Below, piece by piece: positions 46,224 to 53,468 of a stretch of 64,000 nt of DNA. Positions within the stretch are counted from its first letter, which is position 1. Each line of letters opens with the position of its first letter. This DNA comes from Nocardioides speluncae (GTDB lineage Bacteria > Actinomycetota > Actinomycetes > Propionibacteriales > Nocardioidaceae). Below the pieces are notes generated by a model that made no database searches, was not told where the DNA came from, and saw nothing but the letters and a program-made list of their open reading frames with translations. Made by a program: the position numbers and the translations under genes. Location: NCBI RefSeq assembly GCF_003121585.1, contig NZ_QEOO01000015.1:62001-126000 (forward strand), written 5' to 3'.

Positions 46224-46300
46224 GGTGGGCGTAGCTCAGCTGGTAGAGCATCGCGTTGTGGTCGCGAGGGTCGCGGGTTCAAGCCCCGTCGCTCACCCCA
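46224..46300 (+). tRNA. tRNA-His (anticodon GTG), with encoded CCA
   Basis: A cloverleaf with the extra G-1 (46224) pairing with C73 (46297), acceptor GTGGGCG/CGCTCAC, anticodon loop TTGTGGT (anticodon GTG) and T loop TTCAAGC. Unlike the other four tRNA genes in the window, CCA is encoded (46298-46300). The upstream TAGTACACT may contain the promoter. Confidence 0.95.
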
Positions 46301-46303
46301 GGT

Positions 46304-46337
46304 AAGGCCCCGGTAGCCGTCAGGCAGCCGGGGCCTT
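46304..46337 (+). terminator. Terminator hairpin after tRNA-His
   Basis: AAGGCCCCGG (46304-46313) pairs with CCGGGGCCTT (46328-46337) 3 bp after the tRNA CCA end. Confidence 0.8.
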
Positions 46338-46388
46338 GCGCATTGTTGGCCGTATCCTTCCGGTTCACCCTCGGGAGAAGGAGAAGGC

Positions 46389-46562
46389 ATGGCTCTCAGT
46401 GAGGACGACCTCGCGGAGATCAAGAAGGCCGTCAAGGAAGCGCTCGACGAGTACAAGATCGAGGCGCCCGGCGGTCCCGGCGTACCGAAGTGGTCGCTGA
46501 AGACCTACCTCCAGTCGCTGTACAAGCGAACCTCCCCAAAAGCCCGCAGCCAGCAGAGCTGA
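46389..46562 (+). CDS. Small charged protein (57 aa), unknown
   Basis: An ATG at 46389 follows GGAGAAGGAGAAGG and opens a 57-residue frame beginning MALSEDDLAEIKKAVKEALD and ending SPKARSQQS. It is highly charged with an amphipathic helix, followed by a basic end (KTYLQSLYKRTSPKARSQQ). The excellent ribosome site argues for translation. It overlaps the start of the EEP gene by 73 bp in another frame. I do not recognise the family. Confidence 0.6.
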   Translation: MALSEDDLAEIKKAVKEALDEYKIEAPGGPGVPKWSLKTYLQSLYKRTSPKARSQQS

Positions 46563-47215
46563 CCTTCGCCACCCACAACTCCGCCCGCGGCGCGGTGCTG
46601 TGGAAGCCGATCGGCGAGATCATCTGCTGGCAGGAGTGCACCACACCCGCGGTCCGCGACGAGCTCCGCGCGGCGCTGCCCGGCTACGACCACGAGACCT
46701 TCGCCGACCGCAACCTCGGCCCTGGGATGAACACGATGTCCTGGCGCCGCGACACCCTCCGGCTCGTCTCCGCCGAGTTTCGCAAGGGCTCCGAGCCGAA
46801 GGAGGGCGTCAGCCCGACTCGCTACGTCAACTGGCTGGTGCTGGAGCACCTCGGCACCGGGCAGCAGCTCGCGGCCGTCAACTGCCACTTCGTGTCCAAG
46901 GCGTTCTGGGACCCGCCCGAGCCGGACGCCGAGTGGCGCAAGGAGCAGTGGCACAACAACATGCGCGTGCTCCGCGAGGTGATCACCGAGCTGCGCGCTG
47001 ACGACCTTCCGGTCATGGTCGGCGGCGACTTCAACCGTGCCGTGTGGGACCTGATCGGCCCCGACCTGGTCGAGCCGCGGTACCGCGAGGGGCGCCCGAC
47101 CGTCGACCGGGTCGCTGTCACCACCGACATCGAGGTGGTGTCGTCCCGCCTCGGCCTGCGGAGCGGCTCCAACCATCAGCCGGTCATCGCCGAGCTCGTC
47201 CTGCCAGTTGTCTAG
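46490..47215 (+). CDS. Endonuclease/exonuclease/phosphatase (EEP) family protein
   Basis: About 241 residues with the EEP-fold catalytic set: LTFATHNSARG (Asn), IICWQE (Glu), MVGGDFNRA (Asp-x-Asn), and SNHQPVIAELV (His) close to the end. The SNHQP replaces the more frequent SDHxP. Targets could be DNA, RNA, or phosphoesters. No Met or clear start lies at the expected N terminus; the GTG at 46490 overlaps the 57-residue ORF by 73 bp, and the true start may be nearer to 46560. The stop shares CTAG with the convergent SRPBCC gene. Confidence 0.8.
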   Translation: MVAEDLPPVAVQANLPKSPQPAELTFATHNSARGAVLWKPIGEIICWQECTTPAVRDELRAALPGYDHETFADRNLGPGMNTMSWRRDTLRLVSAEFRKGSEPKEGVSPTRYVNWLVLEHLGTGQQLAAVNCHFVSKAFWDPPEPDAEWRKEQWHNNMRVLREVITELRADDLPVMVGGDFNRAVWDLIGPDLVEPRYREGRPTVDRVAVTTDIEVVSSRLGLRSGSNHQPVIAELVLPVV

Positions 47216-47685
47216 GCGAGCATCTCCCCCAGCCGGTCGAGAGTACGGCGCGACTCCCGGCGCACCCCGACCGGAACGATCGCGGCCCGGCCCGGCACGC
47301 GGACGCCGCCGGTGAGCGCGACCCTGGTCCGGCCGTCGCCCTCTTCGGTCGCTGCCATCGCCATGATCAGGAACCGGCTCTGCAGCCAGCAGAAGCCGTC
47401 GCGCGCCACCCCACGCAGGCGGGCGCGCTGACCGAGGCGGCCCTTGGCGGCCACCTCGACCCGGTCGCCGGTGCGGTCGAGCACCCGCACCTCGGTCAGG
47501 TCGGCCTGCAGGTCCGCGAAGCTGCCTTCGAAGTCGACCAGCACGCCCCAGACGACATCGAGCGGCGCGTCGTACACCCGCTCGGTCACCGCCGCGCCCG
47601 ACACCGCGCCGGCCAGCGCGCGCAGGCGGCGTACGGGGTCGACCTCGGCGGTCGGCCAGCCCTGCGGCTGCTCGGTGTCGCTCAT
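47212..47685 (-). CDS. SRPBCC-family protein (START-like)
   Basis: A 157-residue protein whose EVDPVRRLRALAGAVSGAAV leads into TERVYDAPLDVVWGVLVDFEGSF, the beta-grip start of the polyketide cyclase/START-like fold. FLIMAMAATEEGDGRTRVALTGG gives the central strands. The ligand is unknown. The ATG at 47683-47685 overlaps the sigma factor stop by 4 bp, so it is translationally coupled to the ECF sigma gene; it could be a sensor of the same pathway, which is inference. Confidence 0.85.
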   Translation of the reverse strand: MSDTEQPQGWPTAEVDPVRRLRALAGAVSGAAVTERVYDAPLDVVWGVLVDFEGSFADLQADLTEVRVLDRTGDRVEVAAKGRLGQRARLRGVARDGFCWLQSRFLIMAMAATEEGDGRTRVALTGGVRVPGRAAIVPVGVRRESRRTLDRLGEMLA

Positions 47686-48203
47686 GACTGCCATGCCTTT
47701 CTGAAGGACTCGCGGGCCCGGTGCAGCCGTGACTTCACGGTGCCGACGGGCAGGTCGAGGAGCGCGGCGGCGTCCTCCTCGGAGTAGCCGTGCACGTCGC
47801 GAAGCAGCAGCACCGCGCGCAGCCGCGGCGTCAGCCTGGTGAGGACGTCGTGCACGTCAGAGATCAGCTCCGGGTCGCCCGGAGCCGGCAGCCGGGCCAG
47901 CGTGTGCTCCTCCAGCGGCCAGGCGCGGCGGTCGCGCTCGGCGTACCGGACCGCCTCCCGGACCGCGATCGCGCGCACCCACCCGAACAGCGCGGCCGGC
48001 TCCCGAAGCCCGCCGAGCGATCGCATCACCACCATCAGCGTCTCCTGGGCGGCGTCCGGCCCGCTGTCCAGCGCGATCGCGCCGCAGACCCTGCCGACGT
48101 ACGGCGTGACCAGGTCGAGCACGTCGCACAGCGCGACGGTGTCGCCGCGCTGCGCTGCACGGACCAGCTCGCCCGGGTCGACCTGCTCGAGTTGGTCAGC
48201 CAC
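47682..48203 (-). CDS. ECF sigma factor (sigma-70 family)
   Basis: A 173-residue sigma factor with a region 2 (VTPYVGRVCGAIALDSGPDAAQETLMVVMR) and region 4 (LTPRLRAVLLLRDVHGYSEEDAAALLDLPVGTVKSRLHRARESF). No C-terminal extension. The GTG start at 48201-48203 is 8 bp inside the reading frame end of the upstream hydrolase. No anti-sigma gene is adjacent; the coupled gene encodes an SRPBCC protein instead. Confidence 0.92.
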   Translation of the reverse strand: MADQLEQVDPGELVRAAQRGDTVALCDVLDLVTPYVGRVCGAIALDSGPDAAQETLMVVMRSLGGLREPAALFGWVRAIAVREAVRYAERDRRAWPLEEHTLARLPAPGDPELISDVHDVLTRLTPRLRAVLLLRDVHGYSEEDAAALLDLPVGTVKSRLHRARESFRKAWQS

Positions 48204-49752
48204 CTAGATGACCAGGTCCAAGGGGTCGCGCGAGCGAGCGTCGCTCAGCGCGTGCGCTGGCAAGGCGCCGGAGCGAAGGCGGGCCGGCGGCCCGTCGAGC
48301 GACGACAACGCCGCCAGCGTGTGTGATGAGCGGCGCTCGGTGCGCGAACCCTTGGACCTGGTCATCTAAGAACCCTCTCATCGCGGCGTTCACCTCATCG
48401 GGGCAGTCGATGGTCAGGCCGTGGCCGCAGCCGTGGAGGATCCGCACCCGGGCGTCGGGCAGCCGCTCACCGAAGACCGCGGCGTTGGCGACCGGCAGCA
48501 CCGTGTCCTCACTCCCCCACAGGACCAGCGTCGGTACGGCGGTGCGCACCAGCGCATCCTCTGTCTGCCGCCAGTCCAGCCGCGCCTCCAGCTCGTGGGT
48601 CGCCACCGCGTTGTCGGCGAAGCGACTGGGCCGGGCCAGGTCGCGGACCGTCGCGTCGTCGAGGTTGTGCTCGGCCAGTTTGCGCAGCGAGTCCTCGACC
48701 GCCGTCTGGTCGGTCGAGCCGAGCACCGTCAGCGCCCGGCCGACGACCGGCAGCTTGAGCATCTCCCACGCGCTCGGGTCCGGCCGGTCCAGCCCGCTGG
48801 CGGCCAGCAGCGCGAGCCGGGTCACCCGCTCCGGGTGCCGCTGCGCGTAGGCCAGCGCCCAGCCACCGCTCCACGAGTTGCCCGCCAGGGCGAACTGGTC
48901 CAGTCTCACGGCGTCCCGGAACGCATCGATCGCATCCGTCATCCCGCCGAGGTCGTAGGTGAAACTGTCGTCGGTGAGGGTCGTGTAGCCCTGCCCGGGC
49001 AGGTCGACGGCGTACACGGTGTGGTCGGCGGCGAGTGCCTGGAGCTGCGGCTGCCAGGCGGCGGCCCAGGAGGCCCCTGGCGCGAGCAGAACGACCGGAC
49101 TCCCGCTGCCCGCCTTGAGGTAGTGGAACCGGGCCAGGTCGGTATCGACGAAGTGGGAGGTCGCGCCAGCCACCGGCGGCACGTCCGAGTCGGCTGCTGG
49201 TAGCGGCACCAGGTACGCGGCACCGAGTGCGGCCAGCGCCACCACCGCCGCCATCGCGATCGCCACCGCGCGAGACACCCTGGCGCCGACTCCGAGAGTG
49301 CTCAGGCCGCACCAGCCGAGGACGAAGCAGAGCGGAGTGTAGGCAACGAGGTTGAGCACGTAGTACGGCGGGTGGAGGTGACCGAGCGACGGCACTACCC
49401 ACAGCAGGCCGAGCACGCCGCGGGTGAGCAGCGCGGCCGTCAGCAGCGCGATCCCCGCCTGCAGCGGCCGGCGGGCGCCGTGCCGCTCACGGGCCAGGAC
49501 CAGCGCGGCCGCGGCCAGGTAGAGGCCGGCCTCCGGCAGCGTGATCCGAGCGCCGAAGTCAGCGCCGAAGCCGAGGACCGCGCGACTCAGCGTGTACTCG
49601 TCGGGCGCCGGCCAGACCGCACCGGTCGCCCAGTAGAGATGGGTCGCGGACAGCAGCAGGAAGGCGCCGGCGAGAACCCGCGCGGGCGTGACCCGTCGCG
49701 AACGGGCCGAGCGGCCGGGAGTCGCACGGGTCGGTTCGATGGTGGTCGTCAT
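48196..49752 (-). CDS. DUF3995-alpha/beta hydrolase fusion membrane protein
   Basis: About 518 residues. The first 170 contain four membrane helices with HLYWATGAVWPAPDEYTLS, matching DUF3995. The C-terminal part is an alpha/beta hydrolase: LLAPGASWAAAW, nucleophile elbow GNSWSGG, VLWGSEDTVLP with the catalytic Asp, and GCGHGLTIDCPDEV with the His. The final 55 residues after RGFL are encoded by repeat element C and probably are not part of the original protein. The start is ATG at 49750-49752. The reaction is unknown. Confidence 0.82.
   Translation of the reverse strand: MTTTIEPTRATPGRSARSRRVTPARVLAGAFLLLSATHLYWATGAVWPAPDEYTLSRAVLGFGADFGARITLPEAGLYLAAAALVLARERHGARRPLQAGIALLTAALLTRGVLGLLWVVPSLGHLHPPYYVLNLVAYTPLCFVLGWCGLSTLGVGARVSRAVAIAMAAVVALAALGAAYLVPLPAADSDVPPVAGATSHFVDTDLARFHYLKAGSGSPVVLLAPGASWAAAWQPQLQALAADHTVYAVDLPGQGYTTLTDDSFTYDLGGMTDAIDAFRDAVRLDQFALAGNSWSGGWALAYAQRHPERVTRLALLAASGLDRPDPSAWEMLKLPVVGRALTVLGSTDQTAVEDSLRKLAEHNLDDATVRDLARPSRFADNAVATHELEARLDWRQTEDALVRTAVPTLVLWGSEDTVLPVANAAVFGERLPDARVRILHGCGHGLTIDCPDEVNAAMRGFLDDQVQGFAHRAPLITHAGGVVVARRAAGPPSLRRLASARAERRSLARPLGPGHLGG
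48206..48367. repeat. Long-arm hairpin element C with conserved core
   Basis: Arms of 19 bp are perfectly complementary (48206-48224 and 48349-48367, AGATGACCAGGTCCAAGGG). The core at 48250-48323 corresponds to elements A and B (GCGTGCGCTGGCAAGGCG at the start). The element lies at the 3' end of the hydrolase gene and its reading frame passes through it. The arm sequence is specific to this locus, but the inner flanks resemble the loop of the hairpin at 3370-3439. Confidence 0.85.
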
Positions 49753-49822
49753 GCCAGGAAGAGGGGCGGCGTGGCGGAAAGGTTCCGTCGCTTTCGTGAA
49801 TTTCTCGGGATACGGTGCCGGC

Positions 49823-51412
49823 ATGACGAGTGGGGCTGAGACAGCGAGCCGGGAGTACGACGTCGTGGTCGTGGGCGGCGGGCACAACGGGCTCACCGCG
49901 GCCGCCTACCTCGCGCGCGCGGGCCTGTCGGTCCTGGTCCTCGAACGGCTCCCCCACACCGGCGGCGCGGCCATATCGACGACCGCGTTCGCCGGCAAGG
50001 ACGCACGGCTCTCCCGCTACTCGTACCTGGTGTCGCTGATGCCGGAGCAGCTGATGGCCGACCTCGACCTGCGGGTGGACCTGAAGTCGCGGCGGACCGC
50101 GTCGTACACGCCGTACTCGCGCGACGGAGTCGCCGGCGGACTGCTGGTCGAGCGGCCGGAGGGCGAGGCGACGCGGGAGTCGTTCCGCGCGCTCACCGGC
50201 GGCGACGACGAGTACGCCGCGTGGCAGGCGTTCTACGCCGAGACCGCGACCCTGGCCGAGGCGGTCGCCCCGACCCTGCTCTCTCCGCTGCCGACCGACC
50301 GTGCGATCAAGGAGCAGGTGGCGGCGGAGATCTGGACCGACATGGTCGAGCGGCCGCTGGGTGAGGCGATCGAGCGCAGGTTCGCCGACGACACGGTGCG
50401 GGGCGTGGTCGGGACCGACGCGCTGATCGGCACGTTCGCCTCGCTGAGCGACCCGTCGCTGATCCAGAACCGCTGCTTCCTCTACCACCTGATCGGCAAC
50501 GGCACCGGTGAGTGGCGGGTGCCGGTCGGTGGGATGGGCTCGGTCACCGACTCCCTGCTCGCGGCGGCGCTGGGCGCCGGCGCCGAGGTGGTCACCGGGG
50601 CCGGCGTCCGCTCGATCCAGGCGACCGGCGAGGCGGCCGAGGTCACCTGGGACGGTTTCGACGGCGCGCAGACGGTGACCAGCCGCTGGGTGCTGTCCGG
50701 CGTCGCCCCGTGGGTGCTGAAGATCCTGCTCGGCGACGGCCAGGAGGACGCCATCAAGCCGGCGGGCGCGCAGCTCAAGATCAACTTCCTCCTCGACCGG
50801 CTGCCCGAGCTCAAGTCCGGCGCCGACCCGGCCGTCGCCTTCGCCGGCACCCTGCACCTCGCCGAGGACTACAGCCAGCTGGAGGCGGCGTACGCCGATG
50901 CGGCCGCGGGCCGGCTGCCCGGCGTACTCCCGGGCGAGGTGTACTGCCACTCCCTCACCGACCCGTCCATCCTCGGCGGCGACCTGGCTGCCTCCGGCGC
51001 GCACACGCTGACCTACTTCGGGCTGCACACGCCGGCCTCTCTATTCGACGCCGATCCGGAGACGGCCAAGAAGGAGGCGGTGGACCGCGCCCTGGCGGCC
51101 CTCAACGAGCACCTGGTCGAGCCGATCTCGACCTATCTCGCCGTCGACGCCGACGGCCGGCCGTGCCTCGAGGCGAAGATCCCGCAGGACGTCGAGGCCG
51201 ACCTGGCGATGCCGGGCGGGCACATCTTCCACGGTGACCTGGAGTGGCCGTGGGCGCCCTCGCGCGCTTCACTGGACACGCCCGCACAGCAGTGGGGCGT
51301 CGCCACCGACCTGGCCAACGTGCTGCTCTGCGGGTCCGGCGCCCGGCGCGGCGGCGCCGTCTCCGGCATCGGTGGCCACAACGCCGCCCAGGCCGTGCTG
51401 GCGAGCCGTTAG
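49823..51412 (+). CDS. Phytoene-dehydrogenase-like FAD-dependent oxidoreductase
   Basis: A 529-residue flavoprotein. YDVVVVGGGHNGLTAAAYLARAG is the Rossmann dinucleotide fold, LERLPHTGGAA the following FAD motif, and the C-terminal LLCGSGARRGGAVSGIGGHNAA the FAD-binding signature of the carotenoid/phytoene desaturase superfamily. It resembles the PYROXD2-like group rather than true CrtI. No carotenoid genes are next to it. The ATG at 49823 is used; the frame is open upstream but antisense to the hydrolase gene. Confidence 0.88.
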   Translation: MTSGAETASREYDVVVVGGGHNGLTAAAYLARAGLSVLVLERLPHTGGAAISTTAFAGKDARLSRYSYLVSLMPEQLMADLDLRVDLKSRRTASYTPYSRDGVAGGLLVERPEGEATRESFRALTGGDDEYAAWQAFYAETATLAEAVAPTLLSPLPTDRAIKEQVAAEIWTDMVERPLGEAIERRFADDTVRGVVGTDALIGTFASLSDPSLIQNRCFLYHLIGNGTGEWRVPVGGMGSVTDSLLAAALGAGAEVVTGAGVRSIQATGEAAEVTWDGFDGAQTVTSRWVLSGVAPWVLKILLGDGQEDAIKPAGAQLKINFLLDRLPELKSGADPAVAFAGTLHLAEDYSQLEAAYADAAAGRLPGVLPGEVYCHSLTDPSILGGDLAASGAHTLTYFGLHTPASLFDADPETAKKEAVDRALAALNEHLVEPISTYLAVDADGRPCLEAKIPQDVEADLAMPGGHIFHGDLEWPWAPSRASLDTPAQQWGVATDLANVLLCGSGARRGGAVSGIGGHNAAQAVLASR

Positions 51413-51475
51413 GAAGGCACCCCCGATTTGGTGCGACGTGGCGCCAGCGGTAATCTTTCTTCTCGCTTCACATGC

Positions 51476-51548
<73 letters not shown>

Positions 51549-51556
51549 CAACACCC

Positions 51557-51585
51557 AGGTCGGTCCCGGATTCCGGGGCCGACCT
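51557..51585 (+). terminator. Terminator hairpin after tRNA-Lys
   Basis: AGGTCGGTCCCGG (51557-51569) pairs with CCGGGGCCGACCT (51573-51585) with one T-G pair, 8 bp after the tRNA, followed by TTG. Confidence 0.85.
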
Positions 51586-51593
51586 TTGTGCTT

Positions 51594-51654
51594 CCGGCGT
51601 TGAACGACCGTTCGTTCAAAGCGGGATCTTGAACGAACGGTCGTTCAACGCCGG
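51594..51654. repeat. 26-bp perfect inverted repeat with twin palindromic boxes
   Basis: Arms 51594-51619 and 51629-51654 are perfectly complementary, with a 9-nt spacer. Each arm contains the quasi-palindrome TTGAACGA-N4-TCGTTCAA (51600-51619 and 51629-51648), so it is both a long hairpin and two tandem TetR-like boxes 29 bp apart. It lies between the convergent tRNA-Lys and the nucleotidyltransferase gene, 8 bp before the latter's stop codon. Confidence 0.85.
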
Positions 51655-51661
51655 ACAGGGG

Positions 51662-52429
51662 TCAGCTGGTCAGTAGGCGGAGGGCGGCTTGGCCGTCGGT
51701 GCGGATGGCGGCCGGGATCGGCTGCCAGGCGGGGTGGCTGTCAGGCATCGAGGCGGCGAGGGCCGTCAGCCGCTCAAGCTCGGGCGGGCTGAGCGCCTCG
51801 CGGTCGGCGTACGGGTCGTCGAGACAGCAGAGCAGCACGGCCGCGTCGTGCAGGTGCCGCTCGGGGTTGTGCGAGTCGGCCTGGTACGCCGCGGCCTTGA
51901 GCACCAGCGCCCCCAATGCGCTCGGCACCGTCAGCGTGGTGCGCCGGCCGGCGATGGTCAGTCGAACCTGGAACAGCCGGCGCAGTGCCTGGCCGCTGCC
52001 TTCGGCCTTCATCAGGGTCCGGCCGCGGATCCGGTCGGTGGGGCGAGGCGCGACGTCCTCGGCGACCAGCACGTCGACGGTCTCGCGCTTGGTCACGAGG
52101 TCGACGTGCGCCCGGCCGCGGACGAACCGGTGAGCGTGCTCGGCACGGTTGTCGAGCGGAAGCAGAAGCCGGTAGCCGAGGGACTCGAGTGCGTCGGCCA
52201 CGAGGTCCGGCACGGCGCGCAGCGGGTCGAGGTGCAGCACGATGTCGACGTCGTTGGTCGGCCGGACCACTCCGACGCCGCGGCTGACGCCGTGCAGCTG
52301 CACCATCAGCCCCCCGATCAGCGTCCACGCGCCGGGCGCCAGCACCGAGGCGATCTCGGCGACGTTCGGCCACGGCGCCTGCCAGTCGCCCGGAGGTGTC
52401 GGCAGGTCGAGTACGTCGGGGTCAGCCAC
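51662..52429 (-). CDS. Nucleotidyltransferase-fold protein (AbiEii-like)
   Basis: A 255-residue protein. WTLIGGLMVQLHGVSRG and RPTNDVDIVLHLD give the GG...DxD signature of the MNT/AbiEii nucleotidyltransferase superfamily (G39-G40, D60 and D62). Later sequence (VPSALGALVLKAAAY, HLHDAAVLLCCLDDP) is typical of AbiEii helices that include a conserved Lys and a HDxxD-like site. AbiEii-type proteins are toxins that modify RNA with nucleotides; here the activity is inferred. The GTG start overlaps the HTH gene's stop by 8 bp, as in toxin-antitoxin operons. Confidence 0.75.
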   Translation of the reverse strand: MADPDVLDLPTPPGDWQAPWPNVAEIASVLAPGAWTLIGGLMVQLHGVSRGVGVVRPTNDVDIVLHLDPLRAVPDLVADALESLGYRLLLPLDNRAEHAHRFVRGRAHVDLVTKRETVDVLVAEDVAPRPTDRIRGRTLMKAEGSGQALRRLFQVRLTIAGRRTTLTVPSALGALVLKAAAYQADSHNPERHLHDAAVLLCCLDDPYADREALSPPELERLTALAASMPDSHPAWQPIPAAIRTDGQAALRLLTS

Positions 52430-53084
52430 GGAACCGCCCGAGCGCGCCGGCCAGCGCGTCCAGGCCGACCCGCCGCTCCCGAGGGTCGAGCGACTCGGCC
52501 AGGTCCAGCGCGGAGAGTACGACGCCCGCGCCGGCGAGGTCTGCGACCAGGCCGAGGTCCATGGTCGTGGCCCGCAGCACGATCCGGCCGCCGGGCGCCC
52601 GGACCAGGGCATGGCGGCTGACGACGTCGTCCAGGTCGGCCGCCACGACGTACGCGTTCAGCCGGTCCGCCTCGGCCAGGCCGAGCATCACCGCACCCGC
52701 CGAGGTGTCCACGACGTCGCGGCGCAGCCGGGTCGGGGCGCTGCTGTGGCCGGCGTACCAGCCAGCGCGGGCCCGGTCGCGGGTCCGGCCGAGTAGCTCG
52801 TCGGCGGTCAGCCCCCTCAGCGTCGTCCGCAGCCGCGACCGCTGCGGAGCGCCCAGCCACGGCGCGGGGCGGGCCGACAGCAGCGCGACCGCCGCCCAGG
52901 CGGTCCGCTCGCTCCACGCCCGTCGCCGCGAGGCCGGGCGCGCGGCCAGGTAGCGATCAACCGAGGTGCGGTCGACGAGGCCGCGCGCCACCACCTGCAG
53001 CTCGCCGGCGGCGGCGAGATGCTGCACCTGCCGGGTGGACACCCCGAGCAGCCGGGCGGCCTCGGGGACGGCGACGTACTCCAT
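52422..53084 (-). CDS. HTH-domain protein upstream of the nucleotidyltransferase (antitoxin candidate)
   Basis: A 220-residue protein. The first 60 residues are an excisionase/MerR-type helix-turn-helix (MEYVAVPEAARLLGVSTRQVQHLAAAGEL) with a wing ending DRYLAAR. The remainder is Arg-rich and helical, with DVVDTSAGAVMLGLAEADRL and ATTMDLGLVADLAGAGVVLSALDLAESLDPRER, reminiscent of the C-terminal domain of AbiEi-type antitoxins. It overlaps the nucleotidyltransferase gene, so the two form a module. An ATG 33 bp upstream (MNSFVKAKL) is a possible alternative start. An inverted repeat lies in the promoter. Confidence 0.7.
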   Translation of the reverse strand: MEYVAVPEAARLLGVSTRQVQHLAAAGELQVVARGLVDRTSVDRYLAARPASRRRAWSERTAWAAVALLSARPAPWLGAPQRSRLRTTLRGLTADELLGRTRDRARAGWYAGHSSAPTRLRRDVVDTSAGAVMLGLAEADRLNAYVVAADLDDVVSRHALVRAPGGRIVLRATTMDLGLVADLAGAGVVLSALDLAESLDPRERRVGLDALAGALGRFRG

Positions 53085-53091
53085 GACAGAT

Positions 53092-53111
53092 AGTTTCGCT
53101 TTCACGAAGCT
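53092..53111. promoter_or_regulatory. Inverted repeat in the HTH gene promoter
   Basis: AGTTTCG-N6-CGAAGCT (53092-53111) has six of seven arm positions complementary. It lies 8 bp upstream of the HTH-protein ATG and is the obvious place for autoregulation by that protein. It overlaps the alternative start. Confidence 0.55.
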
Positions 53112-53232
53112 ATTCATCAATCAACTCCCTGCGGGCGCGCCGATGTCGTACCCGACTGGCCGAATTGTCCCCCGCCAAGCGCTCGCTGCTCGACCAGCCG
53201 GCGCGCACTGGACCCGCTCCACCCACACCTGC

Positions 53233-53380
53233 GCGGACGGGCCGGTGTCGGTGGTGCTGGCAGGAAGCGTCAAGCGGCTTGGCCGCGGCGCGCGCCATCG
53301 GCGGGCGACCAACGGCGGCGGCCGTGCGCGCGACGCGCCGCCGCAGCGACCGCCAGCGCGACCGGCGCCGGACCGTCCGC
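53233..53380. repeat. Hairpin element with 78-bp core, copy 2 (pair with 9.8 kb)
   Basis: The core 53267-53344 matches the reverse complement of 9781-9858 at about 71 of 78 positions. Imperfect arms GCGGACGG...CCGG (53233-53251 and 53362-53380) surround it. An 18-bp direct repeat GCGCTCGCTGCTCGACCA lies outside (53179-53196 and 53413-53430). The 384-bp gap between the divergent HTH and hen1 genes contains nothing else I can identify. Confidence 0.75.
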
Positions 53381-53468
53381 CCACTGGACCGTGGTCTCGA
53401 CGACGCTCGCTGGCGCTCGCTGCTCGACCACCCTGAAAGCGCTGGGTGCAGTCGGCAACAATGTGCCG

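Noticed and set aside
49688..49822. N-terminal extension of the FAD oxidoreductase
   Set aside because: Antisense to the hydrolase gene start; the dinucleotide-binding motif begins about 12 residues after the ATG at 49823, as expected.
51594..51654. Promoter operator of a TetR regulator
   Set aside because: There is no divergent or downstream start codon near the site and no TetR gene; its position suits a terminator better, though binding cannot be excluded.
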